From contig JANQNW010000003.1 of NCBI GenBank assembly GCA_028279375.1, positions 53,256 through 117,255 of the forward strand: DNA of 64,000 bases. The letters run 5' to 3'. Source of the stretch: Phycisphaerales bacterium (lineage in GTDB: Bacteria; Planctomycetota; Phycisphaerae; Phycisphaerales; UBA1924). The notes beneath the pieces are model-generated. The model was not told the origin of the DNA, searched no databases, and saw only the letters and a list, made by a program, of their open reading frames with translations. This document shows positions 1 through 9,900 of this stretch, piece after piece. Position 1 is the first letter of the stretch, and every line of letters starts with the position of its first letter. The translations under genes and the position numbers were made by a program.

Positions 1-789
1 CTCCCAGAACGGTGCGAAGTGATCCCACGCGCGGGATTCGTGCTCTGTCTTGCGCAGCAGGAGCGTGTGCCAGTCCACGTAGGAAAGCAAGTCGCGCTTG
101 AATCGCGTGGAGACAACGCGATCGGGATCGACGCCACGTTTCTCCGACTCGCACGGCCCGGCGACGAGCTGCTCGTTCGCTGTGACAGTGACAGGCTCGT
201 AAGCGCGATTCGTGGTCAGGAAGAGGGCGAGTGTCTGGAGCGCCGGCATCCAGAGATCGTGCAGAGCGATGACGCCGCCGACCGGGAGGAGTTTGTCCAC
301 AAGAAACGCATCGACGAGGGCGGTGTCGAAGAGATGGGCGCCGTCGATGAAGGCGAAGCGGACGGCATGCTCTTCGCGCTCGAGGTCGGCGAGCATCGTG
401 TGCGAGTACTCGCGTCGGAGATCGACGAGATCGGCGACGTCGGCGCGCTCGAGGAGCAACTCCCCGGCGCCATCGAGATAGTCGCCGGGATCGGCGTTGC
501 GAATCGCGCCGGGCGCGCTGATCCCGCAGCGCAGGAGCCCGCGTGCCAGATGCAGGGTTGCGAGACCAGAGCCGAGGCCGATCTCGACGACGTGCGGCGC
601 GGAGGTGTTCTTCGGTTCAGAATCGAAGGTCGCTACGACGGCGCGCTCGAGGAGAGCCCCACAGGGCCTGGGAATCGCGAAATCTCTGATCGAACGAAGG
701 TCGCCGGCGCGGGTGACAATCGTCCCATCAGCGTGGGTCTGCTCGATCGCGTCTGCGCACGTCTCAAGGATGTCAGCGACCTGGGACAT
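1..789 (-). CDS. Class I SAM-dependent methyltransferase (Methyltransf_24-like), C-terminus cut by window edge
   Basis: The reading frame is open from the ATG at 789 to the window edge, giving 263 residues with no stop, so the gene is partial. Residues about 67-80 read VVEIGLGSGLATLHLA, the glycine-rich SAM-binding loop. Further on, FIDGAHLFD and the later GGVIALHDLWMP match the acidic DG-H and HD signature of the Methyltransf_24 family, whose members often modify sugars or small molecules. The substrate cannot be told from this fragment. It lies downstream of the DUF900 lipoprotein on the same strand with a 24-nt gap, so it may be the last gene of that operon. The fold is clear; the specific role is unknown. 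Confidence 0.8.
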   Translation of the reverse strand, partial: MSQVADILETCADAIEQTHADGTIVTRAGDLRSIRDFAIPRPCGALLERAVVATFDSEPKNTSAPHVVEIGLGSGLATLHLARGLLRCGISAPGAIRNADPGDYLDGAGELLLERADVADLVDLRREYSHTMLADLEREEHAVRFAFIDGAHLFDTALVDAFLVDKLLPVGGVIALHDLWMPALQTLALFLTTNRAYEPVTVTANEQLVAGPCESEKRGVDPDRVVSTRFKRDLLSYVDWHTLLLRKTEHESRAWDHFAPFWE

Positions 790-813
790 GGCTCTCACAG
801 GGGTTCGATCAGA

Positions 814-2112
814 TCAGGGCAGTTGCGTCGTCATCGACTCCGCAGCCTTCTCCATGACTTCCGTGTAATTCTTCGGGAATTCCCAGAAAGCCGATTCCTC
901 GTTGAAGACCAGCCCGCGATCTTCCGCGTAGCGTCCATCACGAAGGAAGATGCCCAGATCCGAACTGACCCATGGATTCTGGTGGAAGTAGCTGTGGCCG
1001 AGGAATGAGCTGTGCCTCTTCTGGGCGAGCGAGACGTCGATCGCCTCGAAATGCGTCGAGACTCGAAGCGCTTCTCTCTCTTCGGGTGTCAGCCGTTCGA
1101 CGGAAGCGCCGAGGCGTGTGTCGCCAAAGATCATCGAAGCGAATCCGAGCGCCTTGTCCGACGTGCTGGCGTACATCGCGACGTGTTCAGCGCACTCGTC
1201 GAAGCCGTCCATTGACGCGTTGATCGCCTGGAGCAGATCCATATCCGGCGCTGCGAGCACGACGCGGCCGATCTTGACCCGGCGCCTGAGTTCCTCGCGA
1301 CTGAGGTTGTAGTGGATGAGACGCAGATCCCGGAGCGACTCGACGACCACGGGATTGCCGGCGCTGTGCGCGATGAGGTTGATGCTGGAGACGCTTGTCT
1401 CCGCGGCGAGAAACTCGAGGAGCTTTCTGAACTGGCGCGTCGCGTACGCGGCGTTGGCTTTGTCTTCCTGGTAGCTGAAGACGCTGTGCTTGGATGGCCA
1501 TGAGAAGTTGATCATGACGCCATGGCGTCCGAGATAGTGCCAGAACTCCGCGGCAAGTCCGATGTTGTCAGTGTAGCTGGTGTTGAAGCCGTGGACGAAG
1601 ATGTAGATGCGATTGGTCTGCGTGAGCTCAAACTGCTGTTCGATATCTGCGACGAACTGATCTGCGGGACTCCGGTCGGCGTCGGGCGCGGTCCAGTCGC
1701 GATCGAAACCGAGATTCGGCGGCGGCACGCTGGACCAGAGCACGCCGTATTCTTCGAATGCTCGAAGTCTGATGATGGGGCTGCTCGAGCGCCTCTTCTG
1801 GCGTGAGGCTTCGGCGAGCTCCTCCCAGGAATCTTCCTCTCCGATTCGCACGGTCGCCTTGCCCAGCCGCAGGCGCGTTGTGCGGTCATTCGTGTAATAG
1901 CGCGCGGGTGTGATATTGCCCGTCGTGCGCGGCTCGCGGGCGCTGACGACGAAGACGGGCGTGTCATTCGTCTTGACGGCGTCGGCGGTGTCGCGAAAGG
2001 GATCGACATGGCCATCGGCGATCACCGACGGCGTCGGCATGAGTCGCTGCTGGTGCGTGCAGCCGGTGGCTGCAGACAGGAACAGGGCGGCGACGGCGAG
2101 GCGCGATCTCAT
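814..2112 (-). CDS. DUF900-type alpha/beta hydrolase lipoprotein
   Basis: A 432-residue protein starting with a lipoprotein signal peptide: basic MRSR, a hydrophobic stretch, then the lipobox SAATGC with the modified cysteine at about residue 18. The middle carries IYIFVHGFNTSYTDN (an oxyanion-hole type HGFN motif) and NLIAHSAGNPVV, a nucleophile elbow of form HSxGN. These two motifs are characteristic of DUF900, alpha/beta hydrolases of unknown substrate. A histidine-rich C-terminal part (QKRHSSFLGHSYF) could provide the catalytic histidine. It is predicted to be anchored in the envelope. The gene follows another alpha/beta hydrolase on the same strand after 104 nt, and the two are likely co-transcribed with the lipoprotein and the repeat protein upstream. 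The substrate (lipid, ester or peptide) cannot be assigned. Confidence 0.8.
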   Translation of the reverse strand: MRSRLAVAALFLSAATGCTHQQRLMPTPSVIADGHVDPFRDTADAVKTNDTPVFVVSAREPRTTGNITPARYYTNDRTTRLRLGKATVRIGEEDSWEELAEASRQKRRSSSPIIRLRAFEEYGVLWSSVPPPNLGFDRDWTAPDADRSPADQFVADIEQQFELTQTNRIYIFVHGFNTSYTDNIGLAAEFWHYLGRHGVMINFSWPSKHSVFSYQEDKANAAYATRQFRKLLEFLAAETSVSSINLIAHSAGNPVVVESLRDLRLIHYNLSREELRRRVKIGRVVLAAPDMDLLQAINASMDGFDECAEHVAMYASTSDKALGFASMIFGDTRLGASVERLTPEEREALRVSTHFEAIDVSLAQKRHSSFLGHSYFHQNPWVSSDLGIFLRDGRYAEDRGLVFNEESAFWEFPKNYTEVMEKAAESMTTQLP

Positions 2113-2216
2113 GATTCATCACTCCGATGACTGGAACGGTGTGTCACCAAGAATAATGGAGTGGATCGCAGCATGTCCCGGAGCTGGTGATCCGGCTCGG
2201 CGCCGGCGGATGCCTC

Positions 2217-3167
2217 CTACCACCGTTCGGCGATTGACCGATGGGCCTTCTCTGAGCGCCAGTATCGCGTGTGTGACCTGGAGACGGAGTCTGAGACGTC
2301 CACATAGACATCCTCGGCGACGCGTGTCCTGCGGTGTTCCGCGATGAGCGGTTCGATGGGCCACGCGATGGGGTCGTCTCGATCCCAGAGATTGATCCAG
2401 CGCGATCCCTCGACGGGCTCGCCGTGACTCCACTGTGACGTCAGTCCGAAGTCCGCGGGGTTGAGTTCCTTGTTCCTCGCGAGGATCTCGAGCACCGCGT
2501 CGCTGCGACAGGCGAGGAGGCTGATGGGCGATCCGAAGGTGATCAGTCGTCGCACGCGAAGGCGGGAGTCCGCGTGCGCCATTCTGCGGAGGCGCACCAT
2601 GCCGCTCTCACTGGCTGCGACCTCGCACTGAGGCAGCTCGACGTATGTGTAGTCTTCGGCGCGAGTGAAGAGGGCGAAGAGGAAGTCGGCTGCGATGACC
2701 GAGCCGGCGCTGTGTCCGAGCAGTGTCAGGGACACGGGAACGGAGTCATCGCCGTCGGTCTCGCTCTCGATGTGATCAATGATCTGCTGCGCAACGGCGT
2801 CGCGCACGGCCGCCTTTCCCGCCTGAGAGACGTAGTAGAACATGTCGCCGAAGCCATAGAACACAAGATCGCGCAGCTTGTTGATTACGGCGCGCGCCGG
2901 ATTGAGCGTGAAGTCTCGCTGGTCGTGCAACGCGGGCATCAGGCGCGAACCGAGCAGGCGCTGGGCGTCAGTGAGCAGCTGCTGTGATTTCGCGGCGCCG
3001 GGGTCGTGGTTCCATCCCCATTCGACACCGGCGTATCGCGTTGGCCACGCTGAGTTTCGCGAGGCGATGCCGTTGTGGAGCGCCTCGTAATCTTCGGTGT
3101 GATCGCGTCCTCGGAGATCGCCCGAGACGCCGTGAATGTAGATGATGATTTCCTGGGGGATGGTCAT
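2217..3167 (-). CDS. Alpha/beta hydrolase (lipase-like GHSAG protein)
   Basis: The product is 316 residues if started at the ATG at 3167, which overlaps the upstream stop codon as ATGA and so indicates translational coupling. An upstream in-frame start would add 17 arginine-rich residues and is less likely. EIIIYIHGVSGD near the N-terminus gives the oxyanion strand, and LTLLGHSAGSVIAADF gives a textbook nucleophile elbow with the catalytic serine in GHSAG. NLWDRDDPIAWPIEPL and the later SRSHTRYW could supply the catalytic acid and histidine. There is no signal peptide, so it appears cytoplasmic, unlike the DUF900 lipoprotein next to it. The fold is certain; the substrate is unknown. Confidence 0.8.
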   Translation of the reverse strand: MTIPQEIIIYIHGVSGDLRGRDHTEDYEALHNGIASRNSAWPTRYAGVEWGWNHDPGAAKSQQLLTDAQRLLGSRLMPALHDQRDFTLNPARAVINKLRDLVFYGFGDMFYYVSQAGKAAVRDAVAQQIIDHIESETDGDDSVPVSLTLLGHSAGSVIAADFLFALFTRAEDYTYVELPQCEVAASESGMVRLRRMAHADSRLRVRRLITFGSPISLLACRSDAVLEILARNKELNPADFGLTSQWSHGEPVEGSRWINLWDRDDPIAWPIEPLIAEHRRTRVAEDVYVDVSDSVSRSHTRYWRSEKAHRSIAERW

Positions 3168-4252
3168 GGGCGCTCCTCTCCGGCGGACGCGTCGTTCGAC
3201 GGCCACGAACCGGTCCAATAGCGGCCGACGAGGGAAAGGGCATCCCGATTCGGGTCGGCGCCAGTGAGATCCACGCCGAGACGTCTGATGAAGACATTTG
3301 CGGGCTCGTCGCTCGTGACGACCTCGGTCGCGAATACACGGAGGGCGGCGGTCAGATCTGGAAGCGCAGTGCTCGCGTCTGCGTATGTCCAGAGTCCCGA
3401 GGAGTTCATGTTGACATTCGCCTCCAGAACGAGTGCGGTCGCGGTGCGGAGAATGTTCTGCCGGGCTGCGACGGCGGTGAGCTGGATATGGCGCTCCACG
3501 CCATCGACCTTTGCGAGGGCGGCGAGTTCGCGTTCGGCCTGCGCCATCTGTTGAACGATCGACTTCACCGAGGCGAGTCGCGTGCCCCTGTCGGGCGTCC
3601 CGATGTCGTCGAAACGCTCCTCACCGCTCCACTGGGCCGCGTAGAGAAACGCGTTGTCGTAACGCAGGAGTGGGAGGAATGCGCTGAGGAGGAACTGGTC
3701 GCGCGGGAAGACCGCTGCTTCGGCGCTCTTGAGACTGGACATCACTTCCTTGTGGCGCGCTCGGAGATTTGCGATGGAGGTAGGCTCAGGGAGTGCTCCG
3801 GAGGCGGAATCGGGCGCGGCGTCGATCTCGAGCAGTCGTGCGTAGAACGCTGCTTTCCATTCCGACAGCAGCTGAACTGTGAGCGACGTGCCGAGTAGTC
3901 GATCCTGCTTGAGAGCGTTGCGCGACTCGTTGTTCGTATGGAGGGCGCGGAGCAGGACGACGACCTCGGTGTATCGCTTGTGAAGGCGCGAATAGTCCGA
4001 GTCGGAGAATCCGGTCGACAGACCTGATGGCGGCGGCGCCCATGTCGTCGTGCTCGCCGACGCATCGGCGGTCGCGATCGCATCCTGCGACGCGATCACG
4101 TTGTTGGCGCTGCCCGTGGCCTCGTTATAGATCTCGCGGGCTTCGCGGTAGGTATTGACGTGATCGACTGACGCGCAGCCAGAAAGGACGATTGTCAGCG
4201 CGCACGTCACCGCGAAAGTGAGGCGCGCGACAAATGTGGATGGGCGTTTCAT
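3164..4252 (-). CDS. Lipoprotein of unknown function, helical
   Basis: A 362-residue protein with a clear lipoprotein signal: MKRPSTF, a hydrophobic helix, then the lipobox VLSGC with cysteine at about residue 26. The remainder is rich in alanine, leucine, glutamate and arginine in heptad-like spacing and is predicted mostly helical (for example the stretch around residues 210-275). I recognise no enzymatic motif. Its stop overlaps the start of the alpha/beta hydrolase by 4 nt (ATGA), and it sits 22 nt downstream of the repeat protein, so it is certainly part of the same transcript. It may be a structural partner for the hydrolases in the envelope, but that is inference from context only. Confidence 0.7.
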   Translation of the reverse strand: MKRPSTFVARLTFAVTCALTIVLSGCASVDHVNTYREAREIYNEATGSANNVIASQDAIATADASASTTTWAPPPSGLSTGFSDSDYSRLHKRYTEVVVLLRALHTNNESRNALKQDRLLGTSLTVQLLSEWKAAFYARLLEIDAAPDSASGALPEPTSIANLRARHKEVMSSLKSAEAAVFPRDQFLLSAFLPLLRYDNAFLYAAQWSGEERFDDIGTPDRGTRLASVKSIVQQMAQAERELAALAKVDGVERHIQLTAVAARQNILRTATALVLEANVNMNSSGLWTYADASTALPDLTAALRVFATEVVTSDEPANVFIRRLGVDLTGADPNRDALSLVGRYWTGSWPSNDASAGEERP

Positions 4253-4274
4253 GAGAGCGCTCCTTGGTGGGTCT

Positions 4275-6083
4275 TCAGGCCGCTTCGAGCATGCCGGTCA
4301 TTTCGGGGATCGTGAGGCGCTCGCCCGCGCGGAGACGGGTCACGAGCGTCGCGACGCGCCTGGCGAACGCGCCGGACTGGGCGCCGGAAGACGCGATGAG
4401 GTCGTCGAGAAGGCCGGCGCGCTCCACGGCCACCAGCACGTCGTGCAGCACGTCGTAAGACAGCACTGCGTCAAGGCCTGAGATGCCGTCGCTCGTGACG
4501 GCCTTGAGAACGGTTGAGACCGCCTTGGCGATGGCCTCCGGCGCCTTCGGGTTTGCGCCTTCCGGCGTGAAGTCCTCGAGGACGCCGCTGGCGAGCACCG
4601 CGGCGACGACAGATTCGAGTCGCTCGGATCGCACCAGCGCCTTGAGGATGCCGCCCTGTTTGCCCGCGCCGGATTGCGCGATCACGTCAACGATCAGCGG
4701 GATGACGGCGGCGGCGATCTTCCGGTGTTTCGTCTTCGAGAAGAGCCACTCGGGGTGACTGGCGACGGCGCCGAGAGCCGCCGAGACGATCTCTTCGATC
4801 TCGGCGCGGGAGACATCGAACTTCCACTTCGCCGGCTTGTTCGGCGCCGGTTTCTCGACGAGCGCGTGCAACACGCTTGATGAGAGCTCGACCGCGAGCG
4901 ACTTCTGGCCGGCGGACAGGGATTTGAGAACGAGCGGGCTAAGGTCGTTGATCCCGTGCTTGAGAACGAGGTACGAAACATTGGCGAGAAGCTCTGGGTC
5001 AAAGAGGTTCTCTTTGTTCGGATACAACTCGTGGAGCCCGGTCACGATGTTGCGGAGCCATGTGTTGACGGGCTGGCTCGACGTGCTGATGAGGTCGGGA
5101 TGCTGCGCCACGACCTGAAGCGAGGCGTGGATCAGGTTGCTGAGTCCGTCGGTGGAGGCGATGCGGCGGAGGCCTGCGGCGAGGTCGACACCGACCTCGT
5201 CGTCATCGAGCAGGAGATCGATGAAGGCGGTACCGACGCCGGTGACGAGCGCCTGCCGTGACTTGTCCTCGAAGCCGAGCGCCTCGGGATTCTCGACGAG
5301 CGAGCGACCCGCTCCCTCAAGCACGCTTCGCAGCACGATGGAGCCGAACTTCTTGAGCCGGTCCTCCGCCTCGAAGACGTCCGGGCCCTCGAGTTTCTTG
5401 ACGCGCTCGGCGAGATCGGACGCGATGCCCGTGACCGCGGTGCGAACGAAGTTCGACTTGTCTTCGGCGTCATCGGTGTCGTCGGAGAAGAGTTCGGGAT
5501 TCGCGTTGATCGCCTCGACGCCGGCGGTGAAGAGCGCGATGACGATTGAATCCCAGCGCGCCTCGTCGAACTCGACGTCGTCAAGCCCCTTCAGGAACGA
5601 GTGCAGCGTCTTGCCGGTGGTGGAGTCGGTGGAGACTGCGCCCGGCACATGGACGAAGTAGTCAACGGCGATGCCGACAAGCGTTCCCGCGACGCGCTGG
5701 AGCGGGCTTGGCATCGGGTCTCCGCTTTCCCACTGGCGGATCATCGCCAAACCGGCGCGCTCACGCGCAGGCAATGCGAGCGGTTTGACGACGCCGCGCG
5801 CCATGTAGTCGAAGTACACAGCGACGATGCGGTCGGGATCGCGCGAGATCAGCGCGGGCTGGAAGACCGTATCGAAGGCGATTCGGGCGCGCGAGCCGGC
5901 TGGTTCGGCGGATGCGCTGAGCAGCGCAGCTTCAGCAGTCGTGCGCGGGCTGTTCAGCGTCGCGGGAAGCGGGAACGCGATCTCTTCACGGATTGTGTTT
6001 TCGACATAGATCGTTCGACCAGCTTTGGCGAGCTTCACGCCTGCCTGGATTGCAAAGAGAATCAGATCTGCGGTGCCCAGCAT
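4275..6083 (-). CDS. Large alpha-helical repeat protein of unknown function
   Basis: I chose the ATG at 6083 because AGGAGA lies 8 nt upstream on the minus strand; the product is 602 residues. It starts with a hydrophobic or amphipathic segment (MLGTADLILFAIQAG), but no cleavable signal is evident. From about residue 175 the protein seems built of long helices separated by a recurring short turn: NPELF at 195, NPEAL at 265, HPDLI at 328 and HPEWL at 443. That suggests divergent internal repeats of about 65-115 residues. No catalytic motif is visible. It is the first gene of the four-gene envelope operon, followed by a lipoprotein and two alpha/beta hydrolases. It could act as a scaffold, which is inference only. 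Confidence 0.65.
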   Translation of the reverse strand: MLGTADLILFAIQAGVKLAKAGRTIYVENTIREEIAFPLPATLNSPRTTAEAALLSASAEPAGSRARIAFDTVFQPALISRDPDRIVAVYFDYMARGVVKPLALPARERAGLAMIRQWESGDPMPSPLQRVAGTLVGIAVDYFVHVPGAVSTDSTTGKTLHSFLKGLDDVEFDEARWDSIVIALFTAGVEAINANPELFSDDTDDAEDKSNFVRTAVTGIASDLAERVKKLEGPDVFEAEDRLKKFGSIVLRSVLEGAGRSLVENPEALGFEDKSRQALVTGVGTAFIDLLLDDDEVGVDLAAGLRRIASTDGLSNLIHASLQVVAQHPDLISTSSQPVNTWLRNIVTGLHELYPNKENLFDPELLANVSYLVLKHGINDLSPLVLKSLSAGQKSLAVELSSSVLHALVEKPAPNKPAKWKFDVSRAEIEEIVSAALGAVASHPEWLFSKTKHRKIAAAVIPLIVDVIAQSGAGKQGGILKALVRSERLESVVAAVLASGVLEDFTPEGANPKAPEAIAKAVSTVLKAVTSDGISGLDAVLSYDVLHDVLVAVERAGLLDDLIASSGAQSGAFARRVATLVTRLRAGERLTIPEMTGMLEAA

Positions 6084-6480
6084 GGCGTAGTCTCCTCTGC
6101 CCGGCGGTGATACCCACGGACACTTCATTCCGTTGATGCACGATACCACCGAGTGAGTTCAGAACATCATTCTGCGCAGTCTCAATCAACAACCGCATAA
6201 GCGCATCAAGGTCGTGGCGCAACGTCAAATCCCGCATGAATTGTCCTTCGTCTGCTGATGTAGGGGATGCCTAGGTGGGGTCTGGGCAGTCGTGCAAGAG
6301 ACAATGGCGCGCTTACCGATGGGCCTGTTGGTTGGCCGCAGTCGTCATAACTCACAGACGTTGTCGTCAACCTCTACAAGAGAGACTGGATTGCACTGGG
6401 GGCGGCATTGCTCAACACTCGATTCAGTTACGCCGGGTCAAGCGCGATTCGTGAGCGCTCCTGCGTTGTGGCATCACGCG
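6084..6480. other. Intergenic region upstream of the repeat-protein operon
   Basis: About 400 nt without a convincing gene. On the minus strand a TTGACG at 6370-6365 and a TATGAC at 6349-6344 are separated by 15 nt. They could be a weak promoter for the operon beginning at 6083, but the spacing is short. A minus-strand frame starting at 6237 overlaps the operon start and has no ribosome-binding site, so I do not call it. I see no tRNA and no terminator here. Confidence 0.4.
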
Positions 6481-6825
6481 TCACTCGTCCTCCGAGAAGA
6501 ACGACTCGTCTTCGCCGAGTTCTCCCGGATCGGGGCCGCGCGCGATGAAGGTGACGGACTTCTTGAGGCGCGCGGTGTCGGGATGCACCTGCAAGCTGTA
6601 CAGGTCGCCGTCGGCGGCCTTCACGCCGACGTACCGAATCCCGTTGAAGACCATCTCCTTGCGCGGCGGCGACACACCCGGCACGTGCATGACCACTCCT
6701 TCGAGGGTCCAGAAGAAGAGCATTTTCGCCCGGATCTGATCGCCCGGGCGCACGGCCGTCACGCCGTCGTGGTACTGCACCGCCAGGTTCGCGCCTCGTC
6801 CCAGCACCTGCTGGTCACTGTCCAT
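6481..6825 (-). CDS. Small hypothetical protein, beta-rich with acidic tail
   Basis: A 114-residue protein with GGAGAT about 9 nt before the ATG. It has alternating hydrophobic strands (for example EGVVMHVPGV and YVGVKAADGDLYSLQV) and ends in the acidic tail GELGEDESFFSEDE. I recognise no motif or family. It follows the tricorn-type protease gene on the same strand after 92 nt and could be co-transcribed with it. The composition and codon use resemble neighbours, and the ribosome-binding site is good, so I consider it a real gene of unknown function. Confidence 0.6.
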   Translation of the reverse strand: MDSDQQVLGRGANLAVQYHDGVTAVRPGDQIRAKMLFFWTLEGVVMHVPGVSPPRKEMVFNGIRYVGVKAADGDLYSLQVHPDTARLKKSVTFIARGPDPGELGEDESFFSEDE

Positions 6826-6917
6826 CGGGCGTGATCTCCATGGCGGCGCCGGACCGGAAGAGAGTGGTGACCAATCCGGGATACCTCAAACAATCACTCG
6901 CTCCGCCAATGCGCACA

Positions 6918-9900
6918 TTAGCGGATTGCGCGTGCATCCGTCCCCGAGTCAATCTGGTCGAGCAGGTCGCGCACCGCGGCTTCGAGCTGACGATCACGCC
7001 CGGCGACCTCGTCGGTCGGGGTTTGCTCAACGGGCACGTCGGGCTCAGCTCCGTACACGTCCATATCCCGCCCGTCCGCGAGGTACCAACCTCGGAACGG
7101 CCGACGGATGAACGTGCCGTCGATGAGTGTGAAGCCACCGGTGGAGATCACGGCGCCGAACGTCGTTGTCCCGATGAGGCGGCCTCGGCCTGTGGTCTTG
7201 ATCGAGTGCGCGAAGATCTCAGCGTTTGAGAAGGAGTGTTGATTGATGAGCACGTTGATCGGTCGCGTCCACCCGTAGATCAATCGGCGGTCGCGAGGAT
7301 AACTGTCGAGTTGGACCTCGGCGGGGTCGGCGCCGCGCGGGATCGTGTACGCGTGGCGCGGGGCCGTCAGGCTTGCGAGGAGGATGTCGGTTGTGAAACC
7401 GCCGCCGTTGTCGCGGACATCGATGACGAGACCTTCGCGCCCGTTGGCGGCGGCGTAGAGGTCACGCTCGAAGTCGCGGACGCTTGGCATGCTCATGCCT
7501 CGGATGTGGAGGTAGCCCAGTCGGCCCTTGCTGAGGCGTTCGACCTCGGCGCGCCGGCGGATGACCTCGTCGTCGTATCTGAGGTTGTTCTCGTCGTCGT
7601 AGCTCTGCGGCGTGACAAGCACGATCGCTTCCTTACCCGCGCGGTCCAGCGTCAGGAGCGTCTCGGCGCCTGACAAACCGGTCATCGCCGCGTTGAAATC
7701 AATCAGCGCGCCATCGCGCACGAGCGGGGCGCCGTTGACCGCGACGATCGTGTCGCCCGCGAGCAGGCCCGCTTCTTCCTTCGCGCTGGGACCCTTGTCC
7801 AGAACACGGGTCACTCGGAAGCCGGTTTCGGCGGCTTCGAGGTCAGCGCCGAGGTATCCGGTCCTGACATCATCTGCTGAGTATCCACCGCCGCCGCGGA
7901 TGCCAGTGTGGCTGCCGTTCACTTCGCCGAGGAGGAGGGTGAAGACGGCGTTGAACTCGGCGCTGGTGCGCGCGCGCTCAGCCAGCGGCAAATACCGATC
8001 AACCAACGCGTCCCAATCAAGTCCCTTGAGGTTGTAGAACGACGCGCCAAACGTTCGTGCGCCCTCGAGGAACTTCTGGCGCTGTTCGGCCTTCCTCACG
8101 ATGCGAACCTCAGCGGAGATGGGGTAGGTCGTCGCCTCGCCGCCGGTCGGAGGCGCGCTCTTGACCTGCCCGCCCTGGAGCGCCGCGACGGCGTCGCCGG
8201 TCAGCGAGACTTTGACGCCGCCGGTGGAGCCGGTCATGACGGTCTTTCGTTCGGCGCCGTCGAACTTGATTGAGTGGAGCACGTCTTCGTCGTCGGCGGA
8301 CGAGCTGAATACGATCCGCTCGCCACCGGGGGTGAGCGCGAGGTCGCCTTCCGAGCCCGGAAGGGAGGTCACGCGACGCACCCGAAGCCACGCGTCGCCG
8401 GCGTCGAAGGTCATCGACTCGCGATCGTCGTCGGCATCTGCGTCCGCGTCCTGCTCTTCACCTGTCGAGGCCACGGGATCAAGGGGCTTGCGCGTCTTCG
8501 CCGCCTCCGCCGCTTCTCGGAAGTACTCAGCCAGCTCGTAGGGCTGCATGTCTTCGAGCGCCTTGTCGAGGTAGACACGGTGGACGTCGTAATCCCAGTT
8601 CTGCCCGGCCCGGTCGGACAGGAACACCAGGACCTTCCCGTCCGCGCTGACGCGCGGCGCCGTGTCGATGTCTGGGTGCTGGGTGAGGTTGATCGCGGCA
8701 TCCGCGCTTTCGGCCTCCAGGTCGAGCAGCCAGATGTCAGAGTTGAAGTCCAGGTCATTGCGCGCGTACACGATGTGGCGCGAATCCGGCATCCACTGAA
8801 CCTCGGGCGCGGACCATCCTCTGAAGATCACGCGCTCGGCGCCGCTCTCGATGTCGAAATGAACCAGATCGCCGAGCCCGCGAACGAACAGCAGCGAACG
8901 CCCGTCGGGTGCGGGGCTTGGGGCCGAGTCCCAGGTCTCGGCGAGGATGACTGGCTCAATCGCGAACGTCAGCGCGCTGGCCCATCGTTCGCCGTTCCTG
9001 TTGGGCTCGGCCTTGTCCTCATCCTCCTCGCCATCCTTGCCGGCGTCATCAGGCTCGGTCGCGTCCGCTTCGTCCTCGGAGTCAGCCTCTTCTTCGTCCT
9101 CCTTCACCGGCGCGCCCGCGAGATCCTCGCGCGAAAGCGCGACACTGGCGGCGTAGATCGACCCAAGCGATTCCTCGCTGTCGGCGACAAAGTAGAGGAG
9201 CGCGCCGTCAGGCGACCACGCAACTTTCGATTCATTCCACGGCGAGTTTGTGATCCGGCGTGTTGGCTGGTCTTCGTCGGTTGAGCGCAGCCAGATCTCG
9301 CCCCGGGCGACGATGGCGACTGCGTCACCCGAGGGGTGCCATGCAAACTCGCTTGCCTGGCGAGAGACGTCGATGACCTCGTGTTCCGAGACATCGTCAT
9401 CGGCTGAGGCCACTGCGTTGACAGCGACCGGTCGCGCCCCACGTCTTGTGAGATCGAGCGTGTAGAGCGTATCCCAGACCACGAATGCGGCCTTGCTTCC
9501 GTCCGCGCTGACCGTGAGGTGATGGGCGCCGTGGCCAATGCTTGCCTCATCATTCGGGGCGAAACGCGTGAGTTGTGTGAGCGCCCCCCGGTCGGCGTCT
9601 GTCGCGCCGGGCGCCAGTCGGTAGACGTTGTTCTGTCCGTCACGGCTCGAGAGAAAGACGACCGAGCCATTCGGAAGCTCGTAGCCGGACCAATCGCTGC
9701 CCGCGTCTGTGGTCAGCTGGGTGAAGGCGCCTCCGGCGTCCATTCGCCACACGTCGGTGGACCCCGGGCCCCGGTAGGCGGGGCGGTTGGGGATGCCAAA
9801 CCCGCGCGTGAACACCATCCCACCGTCGCGTGTCGGGATGGGATCGGCGCCGAATGCATCGGTGATCCGCTCGATCGGACCACCGTCGAGGGGCGCCCGG

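Noticed and set aside
19..1008. 329-codon plus-strand frame at the left edge
   Set aside because: It is the antisense of the methyltransferase and DUF900 genes, has no ribosome-binding site and no recognisable motif.
5986..6237. Small minus-strand protein upstream of the repeat protein (MRDLTLRHDLDAL)
   Set aside because: It overlaps the chosen start of the repeat protein by 98 nt in another frame and has no ribosome-binding site.
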